Part shown: positions 22,631-34,500 of the stretch, in pieces
Layout: each line of letters starts with the position of its first letter
How positions within the stretch are numbered: the stretch's first letter is position 1
Origin: Zopfochytrium polystomum
Taxonomy: Eukaryota; Chytridiomycota; Chytridiomycetes; Chytridiales; Chytridiaceae
Direction of reading: 5' to 3'
NCBI GenBank assembly: GCA_025765615.1
Contig: JAIVFJ010000391.1
Span: 1-50,962 of the forward strand
Length of the DNA: 50,962 nucleotides
Translations under genes and position numbers: made by a program
The notes under the pieces: model-generated
Database searches by the model: none
What the model saw: only the letters and a program-made list of their open reading frames with translations
Told to the model about the DNA's origin: nothing

Positions 22631-22941
22631 TACGACTTGGCTGATTTGACGTCGACTCCATCTGTTGAGGTGGAAAGTCATCGCCGCCAACTTTGATCTG
22701 CTCTCATTTGCTCGTGCCGGTGCTACAAGTTTCAGATCGGCCTTACTGTATTTTGGGATATTTTCCTCCTTTTGCTCTGTTTCGTCAGCAAGTCTTCATT
22801 GTTTGTTTCAAGTTGGGAGAGAGAGCGAGAGGTTGCGAGATCCTCGAACAGGCTCTGCGTTTCGTCCGACCGTAAAATGCAATCTCGTCTGACTCCAAAG
22901 ATCACAAACATCACACAGCAGGGCACACCCAACGCCCTGCG
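22631..22941. other. Spacer between IYGPLP copies, ending in a hairpin
   Basis: About 310 bases without a convincing gene. The last 24 bases (about 22918-22941) hold the inverted repeat GCAGGGC ... GCCCTGC with a loop of about nine bases, placed directly before the ATG of copy 2. Its role is unknown. Confidence 0.5.
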
Positions 22942-23164
22942 ATGAACCGTCCAGTCTTTTTGATCTACGGCCCTCTTCCGACATGGCCCTTCCTCGTCTT
23001 CAGCACCGACACCGACAAGGGCTTCGCGCTCAGACGATCGTCGGTGCGATCAACGGCGGGCTGCGGTCGATCCGCGGCATCCTCCGGGCGCTGCTTCCGC
23101 CCGGCGGCGCCGACAGCAGCCGCCGTGCGCTCGAGCTGGACGAGCGTGGCGGGGCAGGACGATA
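22942..23164 (+). pseudogene. Unknown protein with IYGPLP motif, copy 2, frame-broken
   Basis: ATG at 22942 gives MNRPVFLIYGPLPTWPFLVF, then STDTDK. Relative to copy 1 one base is missing after the DK codons (about 23016-23022). In the next frame the match resumes as LRAQTIVGAINGG and continues to a stop at 23162-23164. The break may be an assembly error or a real lesion. There is no hydrophobic leader before the motif here, unlike copy 1. Confidence 0.45.
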
Positions 23165-23247
23165 AAAGTTATAATCGGGCCTCCCAGCCAGATGTGTTTG
23201 CCGACGAAAACAGTGACAATTTCTCACCAAGACTATCGAACGATTTG

Positions 23248-23330
23248 TGAGCAGAGTGGGATTCGAACCCACGCCTACGAATAGACCAGAGCCTTAATCT
23301 GGCGCCTTAGACCAACTCGGCCATCTGCCC
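23248..23330 (-). tRNA. tRNA-Leu(AAG)
   Basis: The minus strand folds as a class II tRNA of 83 bases. The acceptor is GGGCAGA/TCTGCTC with discriminator A. The D loop contains the GTTGGTC region. Anticodon stem CCAGA/TCTGG encloses TTAAGGC with anticodon AAG. A long variable arm (about TCTATTCGTAGGC) and T loop TTCGAAT follow. A and B box sequences are intact and there is no intron. Confidence 0.93.
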
Positions 23331-24264
23331 GATGGAGAGGGAAGAATTGCTAAATATAATTATCGCAACAAAACCGATCTGTCCATACAAAAGGTTAAGT
23401 GTTTGACTAATAGGCCATGGATAAAGGTAGTATAGCATAGCAGTGCAGTCAAATGACACTGATTACTTATTGTGTTATTGCTTGTGACTGTATTTACTGC
23501 ACTACTATAGACTCTGCGTTATAGCTGTTGGCGTTGCAGAGAGGTGTTTCAGATTTCTTCCTTCACAACTTCACCTGGGCTGTTATTTTATTGCGGGCGA
23601 CAAAATCCTCCAACAGCCTTCGTTTCATTTGCACTTTGGTTTTGCCCTCTCCAACCCTCTCGTTTTTGCATTTGACCCAATCGAATATATGGACCCTGCG
23701 CACCTCGGTCAATCTTTTTTTCAGCTGACTCTGGAATACTACTTTGTTTACGTTTTTTTTGTTTTTGTCGTGCAGCCGGAGATGAGCTCTGATCTCGCTC
23801 GCCAAGCAATTCCTGCAGCCGAGAGGCATTACATGCCAAATCATTCACGGCCCGGCAGAGTTTCATTTTTCTCTTCACGGCCGACATACATATGGAGCGG
23901 TGGGGTGGGGGACAGCAAAAGAGGAGACGAGGTTTGGCATTCTTGTGTGTGTATGGTGTGGGAGTCCATTACGACGCACGATGGTGAAGCAAATCTGGGG
24001 TGCATACCCGTTCAAAGAGTTTGTATGTGGAAGGGGAGCGAGAGAGAGATCGCACGCCTGTGTGCGATCGGCAGAAGGTTCTCACTAAACGCGGTACGTA
24101 AGGTAGAATTCAACAAACAGTCGCCAAAACACACAATTGAAAAATGTGGAATTAGAGCAGGCAGCACGATTTTCCATGCGTGTTCAAGGATTGACCGCAG
24201 TGTGCCATAGTAGGTTTATTATTATTTGCCTGTGTAGAGTTCCACTGCTTTTGTTTGCAGGAAT

Positions 24265-24303
<39 letters not shown>

Positions 24304-24614
24304 AGCGGAGTCAGTTCTTCCATTCTACATTCCACTTGTAGGCAAAGGGCTTTCAGCGGTGTGTGCCACTCCAAACCGACTCATCCTCATTTGGCATGCA
24401 CCTCTGGCTATTTCGCACTTCTTCGAGGCATTGCAGCAAACTTAGCGGATGATGATGATGGATGGTGATGTGTTGACAAATACAAACCCTGCCTGAAAAA
24501 CCCAATGAAGAGAACGGGGTAAACAAAAGAAAAGAAAAAAAAAGGAAAAAAAAAACACCTCTTCCTCCTGCAAACACACATCCACCATCACCATCGGCTC
24601 CTTCGCCCATCTGT
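23331..24614. other. Intergenic region with GT microsatellite
   Basis: No convincing gene. A (GT)n tract of about 19 units lies at 24264-24303. A/T-rich homopolymers occur near 23755 and 24530-24560, the latter just beyond the 3' end of the Rim4-like gene. Open frames at 23563-24210 overlap on both strands and look random. Confidence 0.5.
24264..24303. repeat. (GT)n microsatellite
   Basis: About 19 uninterrupted GT units in the gene-poor region downstream of tRNA-Leu. No associated gene. Confidence 0.95.
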
Positions 24615-27600
24615 CTAATCCCAACCCTGGACCCCGACAACCCCGCCTTTCTGGTCTTCCGGCTCCTCAACTACTCCATCTTGCACCGACTGCGCTGCCG
24701 CGGACCCCTCCTCAACACTGCTGACGGGCTCCTTGCTATCGCTGTTGGCGCCGGCCGTGCTACGGTCCCGCTCGTCGACGGCTTGCTCTTCGGAGCTTCC
24801 GCGAGGAGATTCGTGTTGGGCAGCGTGCTGACGATGCTGCGCGACCTGGGCCGAGGCCGATTGAACGGCTTGGGGGACGAATGGAACCATGTAGTGTGGA
24901 TGGTCGGGGAACGGCGCGTAGAAATACATGGGTTGGTACCCTGTTTCCGTGGGAAATCCCGTTTGTGGCAGCATTTAGTAATTAAACGAAGAAAAAAAAA
25001 TCGCAAGGATGAAGAACCTTGGCCAACGTAATAGGGACTCATCCCTGGGAACATCGGGGAGACCTGCTGCTCTTGTCCGTGCTGTGGCTGTTGTTCACTC
25101 ACGTCGCGCTCATCCGCGTCGCCGTCATCTGGTTTGGCGCATTCGTCGACTTCAACTCCGTCGCCGGCTGCGCGGTCCGCGCTTACTGTGTTTTTGACCG
25201 ATGAATCAACGTGCACTAAGGAACCCGGCATTCCCTCAACGCTTCTGGATTGATTTTCGCTGACGATGCTGCGAAACTGAGGGGGAATAGGGTACACTTG
25301 CAAACCGCCTACGCTTGGTGTCTGAGGGAGTTGGTTCTGAATGTGCAACGCGGGCCGAGCCATTGCCACCCTTCCCATTGGAAGAGGCCCAGCTCCTGCT
25401 GGTGCAGCCTGGGCGTGCAGATGCATCGAATAATAAGGACCGGGCCGTACGCCGCTCTGCAGGAAAGGTCCCTGCGGTAAGCCTGCCTGTCCGACACCGC
25501 CGCCAGGGAAGATTGCTGGATGAAGAGGAGCGTGCTGTTGGGAACCAGAAACAGGTCCTTGTTGAAGCGGATAGTGCTGAGGAAGCTGCTGGAAAAAGTG
25601 AGACTGATGCGTTTGGAGCTGGCAGGTGGGATGAAGCTTCTGGGGAGGTCGAGCCTGCTGTTGATGGTGGGGGTGAGGGTAAAACGCGGCCGTTCGAGCA
25701 GTCGATGGACCTGTTGCCCCGTTCGGATTGTCCACAGAAGTCGCTGGGGCGCTTGGTCCCATGGGCTGAGGCATGACTTCGTTGGCGCCTTGGGCAGCGT
25801 AGCAGGGCGGAGCTTTGTTGGCTTGAATATACAGCTGTTGTTGATGCCAAAGGTGTGATGGCAGAACATATGGTTGTTGAGGAGAAAAACGGACCGGCCC
25901 AACATAGCTTGGCGGATAGTAGCTCGCCAGGTGCTGCGGACCACCGTGCTGGATCGCTACCGGCGTGTACGGTGGATTGTGCAGAGTCGGTACTTGGGGC
26001 CGGAGACTGTTGATTGAGCCTATCGCTGGAGCTGCGCTTGTCGCAGTGGCAGTCGGAGCCGGAGCAGGCGGTAAAGGATGAAAGACCGTCGTAGCTGCAG
26101 CAGGTTTTGTTGAACCACGAAAAGAGATTTTCGTGTCTGCTACTGTGGTTCCAGATGTTAGGGGGCGGCTACTGTCGACAGATGCTGAATCCCTCGCGAT
26201 GCTTTCTGCGGGCATCGTCTGAGGCTCCACATTTGGTCCTGGTGCGGAACCACTCGATTCACTCTGCGTGACTACCTTGGCCGCGGCGGCCGGGGCTGCA
26301 CTGGAGGCAAGTGAACCGCTATCTTTGTCGCTGATGGTTGCGGAAGCCACACCACGTATTGGCGTCGCCTGATTAGCCGGTAGCTGTTCAGATGACTGGT
26401 ATATACATTCAGAAAGCAAAGGTTCCACGACTGCGCTGCTTCGTTCAACAGGTGTCAATTCACGTGTAGTCGGGAAAGCTCTAATGGCTACATGGGGCGT
26501 TCCACTTGTTGCCGCTGATAAATACCTAAGCGAGGGTCCAGCCGTTGACGAAGCGGGAGCCGTAACCGATCGCGCGTGATGCGCATGACCAAAAAACTGA
26601 CTTGGCCCAGCAGCTGGGTGAGGGTAAGTCCTGACTTCACCGTTCTCTCGGAACTGAACGCGAATGATGCGTTCCAGCCATTCTTTCGAGTGCTGCAATG
26701 GGAAAGAGTATTCACTGTTTAATTGGAATTCCAATGATGGTACTGTCCCAAACAGATAAAACCTCTGCCGCGACAGCTCGCTCGGCGCTTGTATCATCCT
26801 TGTATGTGATAAATGCAAATGCCGGCCGCGCGTCTTGAGAAGTTCTATTTAGGATACGGCGAAGACCGTCATCACTGAAACTCAACTGGGTCCAGAGGGA
26901 GACTTGTTCACCAAGTGCAGATTTTCGATTTCTCCGTAACGACAGAATTTTTCTCGCAGCAGGTGCGGTGTCACGACGTTTTGATTCAACTGGCCAATGA
27001 AGATGGAATGCTTGTCAACATCTGCTGGCTGCCGGTCCAGATTTGATGCCCTGTGTCAGCTATTAGACTACAGTAAGGAGGCCAGGCGCTCGGTTTCTTA
27101 CCACTCCACAACCCATTTGTAAGTATGTCTCAGCCCCTGAGATAAGATACAATGGCAGCCGTTACTTAACCAATGACAAGGCTGTAGCAAGCCAACGCAC
27201 CAGAAATGCTTTGATGGCGTCCTCCCTGAAGCAGTATTTCACAAAACCACACCCTTTGCTCTTTCCCGTCTGGTAATTTTGAAGCAGGGTGAGATCTTCG
27301 ATCGGCCCATACCTTGACAGTGTCTCCCGAACGAGCTGATTTACCCACAGGGGCAATGACGATAAATATCAGTGAGGGAAAATTTTCATGGCCTTCACGG
27401 TTAAATGACCTCACCTGCTCGGACTGGGAACGACTAAACTTTGCAATGAAGAGTGTGCGGTTGACGCGCGCTTGCTCGACTCGAATGTGTCGGTTATCCA
27501 CAATCGTGTTGTGCGCTTCGATTAGAGCCCTTGCGGCGTCTTGAACGTTCTGCGCCAGGCGAGCGATTAGAGACGCCAACGAAACCAGTTGATTTCACCT

Positions 27601-29130
27601 CAAACTGTACAAAAGCGTATGGGCGTGCGAGCCAGTCCTTGAGCACTTTCACGTGAGCAAGAGGTCCCCATTTTCGAAAGTGTTCCGAAACGCTGTGGAA
27701 CAGATGCTCATCTGTGTGGGCTGATGATAGACTATAATGTTTATGAAAGACAAGTGTTAAACTCCACGGAGAGAGGTGTTGTAGCAGAAAGCCAAATTGA
27801 TCACAGCAGCAAAACGAGGATCGACCTGTACATGTACCTTGCAACAAAAAGACAGCCTTGCGGAAGGTTTTTAGTGTCGAAACTGGAGCGACGACCGGTT
27901 GTGGGCGGAACACCTCCATGGCCACTCCATGCAGAGTACGGAGCGTCCGTCGCGGTAAAAAGCAGCATTCGGGGGTGAGGCTGACAAAAAAGAAGGTTGG
28001 TCTGAAGATTGGGACCGAAAGGAGGTGGCCGAGTCAATCGAAGAAGTCGAAGTCGCTGTGGTCGAAATGAGGGTTGGCTTCTTTCATTCGACGCGTTGAA
28101 TTCCACTTCACCTTTGCTAGCACGACCACCCATTTTCGCGGCTACTGCGCGTGTGCCTAGCTCGTCGTGCGCGTCTTCTTCAAGAGACGCTGCATCTAGC
28201 TCCCTGGATTCACCAGAGCCGTAGCTCTCTCCATCATAGGTGTCATCGTTCCCCTGGCCATCGCCAAAACCGTCTGCACTCGACGAGGACTTGATAAAAC
28301 GCGGGGAGCTCGCTGCGGCATTGTCTCCAAATGTCGTGGTCTCGCCGGTCTTGGGGTATTCAATACGGTGCAGCCTCGCCGCAACGACAGCTGTGCGCTC
28401 CCACAGAGCTTCGCGCAAAGTATCGTCGGTGCCACGCCGGGCTTCCGACAGGGTCGACAGCCTCGCATCCACGCTGCTGGAGCGAACGCGGGAATTGTTG
28501 GGCCAAGACGGGCGCACAATGACGTCAGGCAAGTTCAATTCGAAACCTGCTAGCGAGAAGCGGCAGTCATCTGGTGCCTTTTCGACAGCACTGCACGAAG
28601 TTGAATCTTCATCGTTCGCCTCGTTAGTCGATGGATTGGAAACTTCTGCGAGAGCAGTCGCCTCGATCTTGAAAAGAGGAAGGAGTTCGGGGTGGGTGGG
28701 TCTGGGCCGAACTGAGCATCTCGCCCAGAGCGATTCTTCTGGGGTTTGGAGAGGAGACTAGAGAGGCCGGAGTCGGCGGAGGAGACACGGGGACGCCATT
28801 GCCTGAATTAAGAATATGATGTTTGAAAAGGTGAGTGTTCGAAAAAGAAACGCTGAAACGGAGTTTACCACGAAGTACTTGTGTCGGTGATGTTGGTGCC
28901 ATGGGCGCTGAAACAGACAGAGACGTAAAGGCCGTCGGCGATCTGGTTCCGCTCTGGCCAGCCTCTTCTCTCTTGTTGGAGGCGTCTCCGTCTGGGGCTA
29001 GTGCGTGATTCTCATCTTCGTTCTGGGGGTCCTGATTCAGTTGTTGCATTCGTTGCCGTTGTTGCTGCTGCTGCTGCTGCTGGCGTCGGAAAGGGCCAGA
29101 AGGCTTGCCTCCGCGATTCTTTGGAGGCAT
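24615..29130 (-). CDS. Rim4/Mde7-like RNA-binding protein with three RRMs
   Basis: Probable mRNA-binding translational regulator; the family acts in meiosis or sporulation in yeasts. ATG at 29130 (MPPKNRGGKPSGPFRRQQ) begins a Gln-rich disordered leader; exon 29130-28869 joins 28802 in phase. RRM1 (about 27880-27420) has RNP2 CLFVAS, completed across an intron, and RNP1 RPYAFVQFE, followed by RHIRVEQARVNRTLF. RRM2 (about 27450-27200) has LFIAKF and KGCGFVKYC. RRM3 (about 27010-26790) has IFIGQL and PAFAFITY, with intron 26903-26845 inside it. The remainder is Pro/Gln/Ala-rich and disordered (about 650 residues), with a last exon from about 24970 to the stop at 24615. One frame break lies near 28690 in a C-rich run, after which the frame reads LFKIEATALAEVSNPS. 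The NRPYAFVQ/VNRTLF pattern is what suggests Rim4; a general three-RRM protein is the safe call. Confidence 0.75.
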
Positions 29131-29507
29131 GTATCTCCTGGCTGGCTGGCTGCTGCGAGAAAGCAAAATTGCAAATGCGATGCGAGAAAGTCCTCGAGTC
29201 GATGAGGACTAGCTTGAGCGATACTGCAAAATAATAATCCTGTGATGATGGAGTTGCGTCATAATACTGCGAAGAGGATGTGATGGCAGGAATGAATCGG
29301 AGTGGGGGGAGGGATAAGGGTTGGGGGAGCGCCAGGAGGGAGGCGGAATCGAGAGAGGGTGGAGAGGGAGGGCGGGACGACGGGAACGACGTGGCTCACC
29401 ACGTTGGCCTCGGCGAAAGAAGCTCACAACCCAAAAAGAAAAGAAAAGAAATAATTGGGACACGCACACGCACACGCTCTCTATCTATCTCTCTCTCTCT
29501 CCTCTCT

Positions 29508-29561
<54 letters not shown>

Positions 29562-30112
29562 CTTGTCTCCCCTTCCTTCCTCCAAAACCAAAAGCTCTTT
29601 TCAGCACACTTGAGAAAGAAGCTTTGCGTTCTGCACGCACCAGCCTCTGTCGCCGTTACAATTAAACTGAAGGCACCCACCCGTCGATGCCCGCACCTGC
29701 AAAACTCTTAATGCTCGTGCCTATCGGTCAAAGGTTGCAGATCCAGTTAGTTCTAGTGATCGCACCACTCCGGCTACCCCCCCGCTCACCGTCCTCCTTC
29801 CCCTCCTTCTTGCTGTCTGCTCACTCGCGCATACTGCGGTCGCCCCCTTTCAGTCGAAAAAATGTCTCCCATACGCGTTGGGTATTGCTGAGAGTGGTTT
29901 TTGGAAGGAAAAGGAAAGTTTAAGCACCACCGGAACATCGATAATTGGGAAAAAAGAAAGAAAGAAAGAAAGGAAGACAGGAAGAAAAAAAGAAAGAAAG
30001 GAACGGAGATTGGTGGACCCGATCGCGACACACACACATACACACACGCTCTCTCTGTCACACACACACACACAAACGCACACACACATACACACACAGT
30101 AACCAAGGGCAA
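29131..30112. promoter_or_regulatory. Divergent promoter between Rim4-like and RanGAP genes
   Basis: 982 bases separate two ATGs pointing away from each other. It contains a long CT tract (29478-29558), a GAAA-type purine tract (29948-30002) and a CA tract (30030-30100). The CT tract is GA on the Rim4-like coding strand, and the GAAA tract is purine-rich on the RanGAP coding strand. No gene lies between. Confidence 0.6.
29478..29558. repeat. (CT)n microsatellite
   Basis: About 80 bases of nearly pure CT, interrupted twice by CC/TTC. It lies about 350 bases upstream of the Rim4-like start codon. Confidence 0.95.
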
Positions 30113-31626
30113 ATGATGACCGCCGCCGCTACAACTTCCGCACCAACAGCAGCAACAGCTACAGCACCAGCACCAGCACCAGCACCGGCAGGCGGCATCT
30201 TCTCGATCGAGGGCCGCGCTCTGAAGCTGAACTCGGCTGCGGATGCCGCCCCATTCGTCGCGGAGATCCTCGCCGTCCCAAAGCTGGTCGAGGTGAAGCT
30301 GTCGGGAAACACCCTCGGCGTCGAGGCGTCCAAGGCGATCGCGGCTGCTCTGAAGCAAAAGGCGGATCTGCGGGTGAGGAGCGAGGGGGGGAGGTGGCGC
30401 GACTTCTTTCCTTTAGTCTTGGTGCTTGGGTTTGATTGTCAAAGCAGATGAGGGAGATGAAATGGGGTCGAGCCCTGGAGATTGTTTAGTTGACTCCTCC
30501 TTCCTGCCCTTTTTGCCATGCGGCCCCTCATCCTTAGGTTGTCAACATGAGCGACATCTTTACCGGCCGATTGAAGGAAGAGATCCCGCTCGCGTTAGAG
30601 TTCTTTGTCGACGCATTCATCGACAAGGTTAGTTCTCTCGGGACCTGCTGGAAACGCATACGCTAATCGAATTACTCTTCCGAACAGGTCAACCTCCACA
30701 CCATCGACCTCTCCGACAACGCCTTTGGTCCCCACGGCTCGCAACCTCTCTGCCGTCTCCTCATTGAAAACCACCACATTGAAACCATCCGCCTCAACAA
30801 CAACGGCCTTGGCACCGAGGGCGCGAAGCTGCTGCACAAAGCCTTTATCGACGCCGCCGTCGCATACACAAAAGCCCACTCTCCGAACCCCGACGCGGTC
30901 GACCCCGCCGCCGCCACGCTCCCAACCCTGAAATCCCTCTCGCTCGCCCGCAACCGCCTAGAGTCTGGCGGCGGCTCCTTCTTCGCCATCGCGTGCGAGC
31001 GGCTGTCAGAGCTGCGCGAACTGCGGATGCCGCAAAACAGCATCCGCGTCGAAGGCATTGAAAACGTGCTCCGCGCGACCGCCAAGGGCTGCAAAAAGCT
31101 CGAGCACTTGGACCTGGAGGACAACACGTTCAACAAGGAAGGTTCTATCGCGCTGGCCAACGCCCTGCCGGCGTGGCCCGGTATCCGCATCCTCAACATT
31201 GGTGACTGTCTGCTGGGAAAGGAAGGCTGCGAGCTGGTGCTTAAGGCCCTGACCGGGTCCCACGGCAAGCTCGAGTCGCTGGCCATGATCTACAACGAGA
31301 TGGAGCTGGGCGGCGCGAAGTTGATTCCGGCCATGATGGCCGGCAAGCCGAATTTCACGTCACTGACGCTGAACGGAAACGCGTTTAGCGCAAAGGCGGA
31401 CGTGGTGGTGCAGATTCGCGACCTGTTCCGCGCGGCGGGGCACATTGATGGCCTGGACGAGCTGGACGAGATGGACTTTGAGGAGGACGAAGAGGAGGAG
31501 GAGGAAGAAGAAGAGGAGGAGGAGGAGGACGAGGACGTGAAGAAGAGCAAACCAAAGAAGGCAACGGAGGACGAGGACGAGGTGGACGACCTAGCCGACA
31601 TGATGGGCAAGAAACTCAACGTCTAG
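30113..31626 (+). CDS. rna1: Ran GTPase-activating protein (RanGAP/Rna1)
   Basis: Stimulates GTP hydrolysis by Ran on the cytoplasmic side of nuclear pores, setting the direction of nuclear transport. Exons 30113-30373, 30538-30627 and 30688-31626 join in phase (1,290 bases, 429 residues). The ATG at 30113 is followed at once by a second ATG. Leucine-rich repeats run from about residue 40 to 370 (LSGNTLGVEASKAI, LSDNAFGPHGSQPL, LNNNGLGTEGAKLL, LARNRLESGG, LEDNTFNKEGS, IGDCLLGKEG, LNGNAFSAKA). MSDIFTGRLKEEIP holds the conserved catalytic arginine region. A glutamate-rich acidic tail (about residues 370-420) is typical of the family. Length is slightly above that of fission yeast Rna1 because of an Ala/Pro/Thr leader of about 25 residues. 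No defects are seen. Confidence 0.96.
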
Positions 31627-31923
31627 GACTGGGTCGCACGCGGAGGCTGTTCTGTTTTCACTTTGCCAGTGATGCCTTTCTTTTCTCACTCTTCCCCACT
31701 CAGCCTTGCTCTTTGAACGTTTACATTTCCCGCCCACCCTCCCCTATCTCTCCCTCTCTGGAATGAACGAACGAAACAGCGCCCTCTCTCTCTTTCTCGC
31801 CTCTCCTATACTCAGTCGGTGTCTGATCTTTTTTCCCTCGGATCCTTTTGAAAAAGTTGCGCAAAAATAGGATACTGTTGAATTGTCCGAAAAACTTACC
31901 TCAATCACCAAACAGCACGGTCG

Positions 31924-32330
31924 ATGTCGTTCACCGCGATATGCGCCCGACCGTCGCTACACGACTTTGCTGCGCTCCCTCCCGAGGCAGCGCCCTTCAC
32001 CACATCGGCGCTTTCGCGGCTTGCGGCTGCCATCGGCGCACGAGGCGGCCACAGGAGCGGTTATGACGACGACCACCACCACGACGACCACGACGACCAC
32101 GACGACAACGACGACGCACCGCCACCAAACACTTCCAACATGCTGCTGACGGCCGCGCGATGGACCGAGCTTGCTGCCGCACAGCTAGGACTGTCCGCCG
32201 CGTCGGCCGGCGCCGTGTGGGACGCCTTCTGCCTGTACCTCGGGCCGGAAAAGTGTGAGCCCCCCTCCGGGTGCGCCCCACCTTGCGTGCCCAAAGCAAA
32301 AAAACTCACCCACCAAAACTGCTTATCCTT

Positions 32331-32368
<38 letters not shown>

Positions 32369-34386
32369 CACGCGATCAAAGACCTCGGCGAGAGTCCCGA
32401 CCATGAATTCGCCGCCGCCGCCGACGTGCCCGCGCCGTCGCCAACAACAACAACAACAACGGCAACACCAACAACAGCGACCGGCTGGGTCCCCGCCGCC
32501 CTCCCGTCGCCCATCGACTTTCTCCTCCTCCTCCACAACCAGCTCTTCTTCTCCTCCCCCTCCTCCTCCGCCACCGCCCGCAACCGCCCGACCCGCGCGG
32601 CCGCGGCTGCGGCCAAAGAGCAAAACGCGGACCGCTACGCCCGGCACACGCGCTACTGGCGCGCGACGGCGCGCACGTGGCTGCGCCTGCTGATCCCGCT
32701 CGACAGCGGCCGCCGCCGCGAGTCGTCGACGCTGCGTGCGCAGACGGTCGGGCGCGCGGTCGACCTTGTCTTTTGCGGCGCGCGGGGGCGGGGCCGGGCG
32801 GACGCGGCGTGTAGGCTGTTTGCGGAGGTGGGGGCGGCGGCGGCGGGCGGGGACGACGGGGAAGGGGGAGAGAGGGAGGGGCGGTGGCGGGGGTTTACGG
32901 TGGAGGTCGTTGCGAGGTGGATCGAGGCCGCGGTTGGGGTGGTGGAGAGTGGCGGGGCGGTCGAGGAGGCGGGCGGGGACGAGGAACGAAGTAAGTTTTT
33001 TTTGAGCGGTGCATTCAGCGATAACACAGAAACGCCCGGCATGTTAACACCCTTACCTCTAAACCCATTGCCCCCACGTCCCCCCTTCACCTCCAACCCC
33101 CGAAAAACAAAGTCGTCATCCGCAACCTCCACACCACCGTCCTCGTCCTCCCGCGGCCCCCGCCGACCACCACCACCACCGCCGCCCTCCCCATCCTCGA
33201 TATCGCCGCCTGCTCCGCCGCAACCATCTACGCCCTGTTCCCCTGCCGGCACGTCCTCGTCGCTCGCTGCAGCCGGGGCACGCGCGTCCTCGCTGGGCCC
33301 GTTGCCGGCCGCCTCGTTGTCCACTGTGACGTCGGCGACGAGACCACGGTCTCGGCTGCGTGCGGCGGCGCGGCGGTCTCCGCTCAGCGGCAACGGGAGC
33401 GGGGGCGGAGGCGGGGGCGGCGGCCCGCGGTCCGGTTGCTCGCGTGGTGCATGACGCGTCCGGTCCTCGCCGCCGCCGCCAACGATGGTCACCCCACCGA
33501 CGACACCGACGGCGAAAGGAAAGCCACCGCCGCCGCCGTCGAAATCGGCCCCTGCGCAGCCTGGTACAACGCCATGCCTCTCGACCTCGCATTCGCGCGG
33601 CTCGTCGCACCTTTTACCGCCTCATCGTCTTCACCGTCGTCGTCAACGTCGCCGGGCCTCGCGTTCCACCCGCTCGTGGCGGCGGCGGTGCTGGAGGACG
33701 ACGACGCCGCCGCCGCCTGGCAGGCGTTGCCCGTCGCAGAGTACTTTCCCGACGTCCTTGACGACGGTGACGGTGACGATGACGGTGACGACAAGGCGGC
33801 GACGAGAGGCCCGCCGCCGCCGCCGGTGTTTGTGCCGAGGGCGTATCGCGAGTTTTACGACGCGTGCGGGGCGTTTGCGAGGGCGGCGGCGGTCGGGATG
33901 AGGGTGTTGGGGAAGACGGTGGCGCGGGGTGGTGTGGTTGGTGGGGGCACTGGGGGAGCGGTGGAGGAGGGGAAGGAAGAGGAGGAGGAGGAGGACGCGG
34001 TTGGGGAGATTGTCGGGTGGTATGGGGAGGTTGACGGCGGAGACGGTGGGGGTGGTGGGGGTGGTGGGGAAGAGGCGCCGAGGAGTAAAGGTGAGGAGGA
34101 GACGGCGGCAAGGCGGGTGCCGCCGTGGCCACGGGCAAGGGCGAAAGGTGAAAGTAGCGCGAGGCCGGCCGCGGCCGCGGCCGCTGCGGCCGAGCGGGAC
34201 CGTGTTCGCGGGCCGCCGTCCGGTATCGTCAACACGGACGCGGAAGCGGCGGCGGCGTCGGTCGTGGCCGAGTACGAGCGCGAGTTTTGCGCGTGGGTGC
34301 GGACGTCGCGAAGGCGGGAGCGCGAGATGGTCGCGATCGCCAAAATGCGGAGGGGCGTCGCGGCGGCGACGGCGGGAGTCAACTGA
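31924..34386 (+). CDS. TBCC domain-containing protein 1-like (TBCCD1)
   Basis: TBCCD1 proteins position centrosomes or basal bodies. Exons 31924-32254, 32367-32990 and 33113-34386 join in phase (2,229 bases, 742 residues). The TBCC beta-helix lies at about residues 320-470: VIRNLHTTVLVLP, then CSAATIYALFPCRHVLVARC, RVLAGPVAGRLVVHCDVGDE, TVSAAC and IGPCAAWYNAMPL. The protein is expanded by low-complexity inserts: a His/Asp run near residue 45, Thr/Gly/Glu runs and a Gly/Glu stretch after the TBCC domain. The C-terminus is a basic helix. Codon use is extremely GC-rich at third positions, giving long antisense shadow frames. Intron 1 ends in a 34-base A run next to its acceptor. Start follows the RanGAP stop by about 300 bases on the same strand. 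Confidence 0.75.
32332..32365 (+). repeat. Poly(A) tract abutting a splice acceptor
   Basis: 34 consecutive A residues fill the end of TBCCD1 intron 1. The last A plus the following G form the only in-frame acceptor. There is no pyrimidine tract between the run and the splice site. Confidence 0.85.
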
Positions 34387-34500
34387 GAGCCGCGATATGA
34401 GGGGTTAGACGGCGTCAAGAAACTCGTTTCCACAGAAATTGTTGTATTTTTCACTCTCTCCTCGCACCCTCCTGCAAGTCGTTGAGACCGCGGCCTTCGA

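Noticed and set aside
24681..25858. Plus-strand open frames opposite the Rim4-like gene's C-terminal half
   Set aside because: The minus-strand frame is continuous over 2 kb with a Pro/Gln-rich tail typical of RNA-binding proteins; the plus frames are fragmentary shadows.
29390..29710. Coding potential through the CT microsatellite (Leu/Ser-repeat or Glu/Arg-repeat frames)
   Set aside because: These frames are products of the dinucleotide repeat and lie in a divergent promoter.
32653..33492. Long antisense open frame across the TBCCD1-like gene
   Set aside because: It mirrors a GC-rich gene with strong third-position bias, is Pro/Ala/Arg low complexity, and has no domain. The same applies to 33855-34721 minus and 34439-35489 plus.
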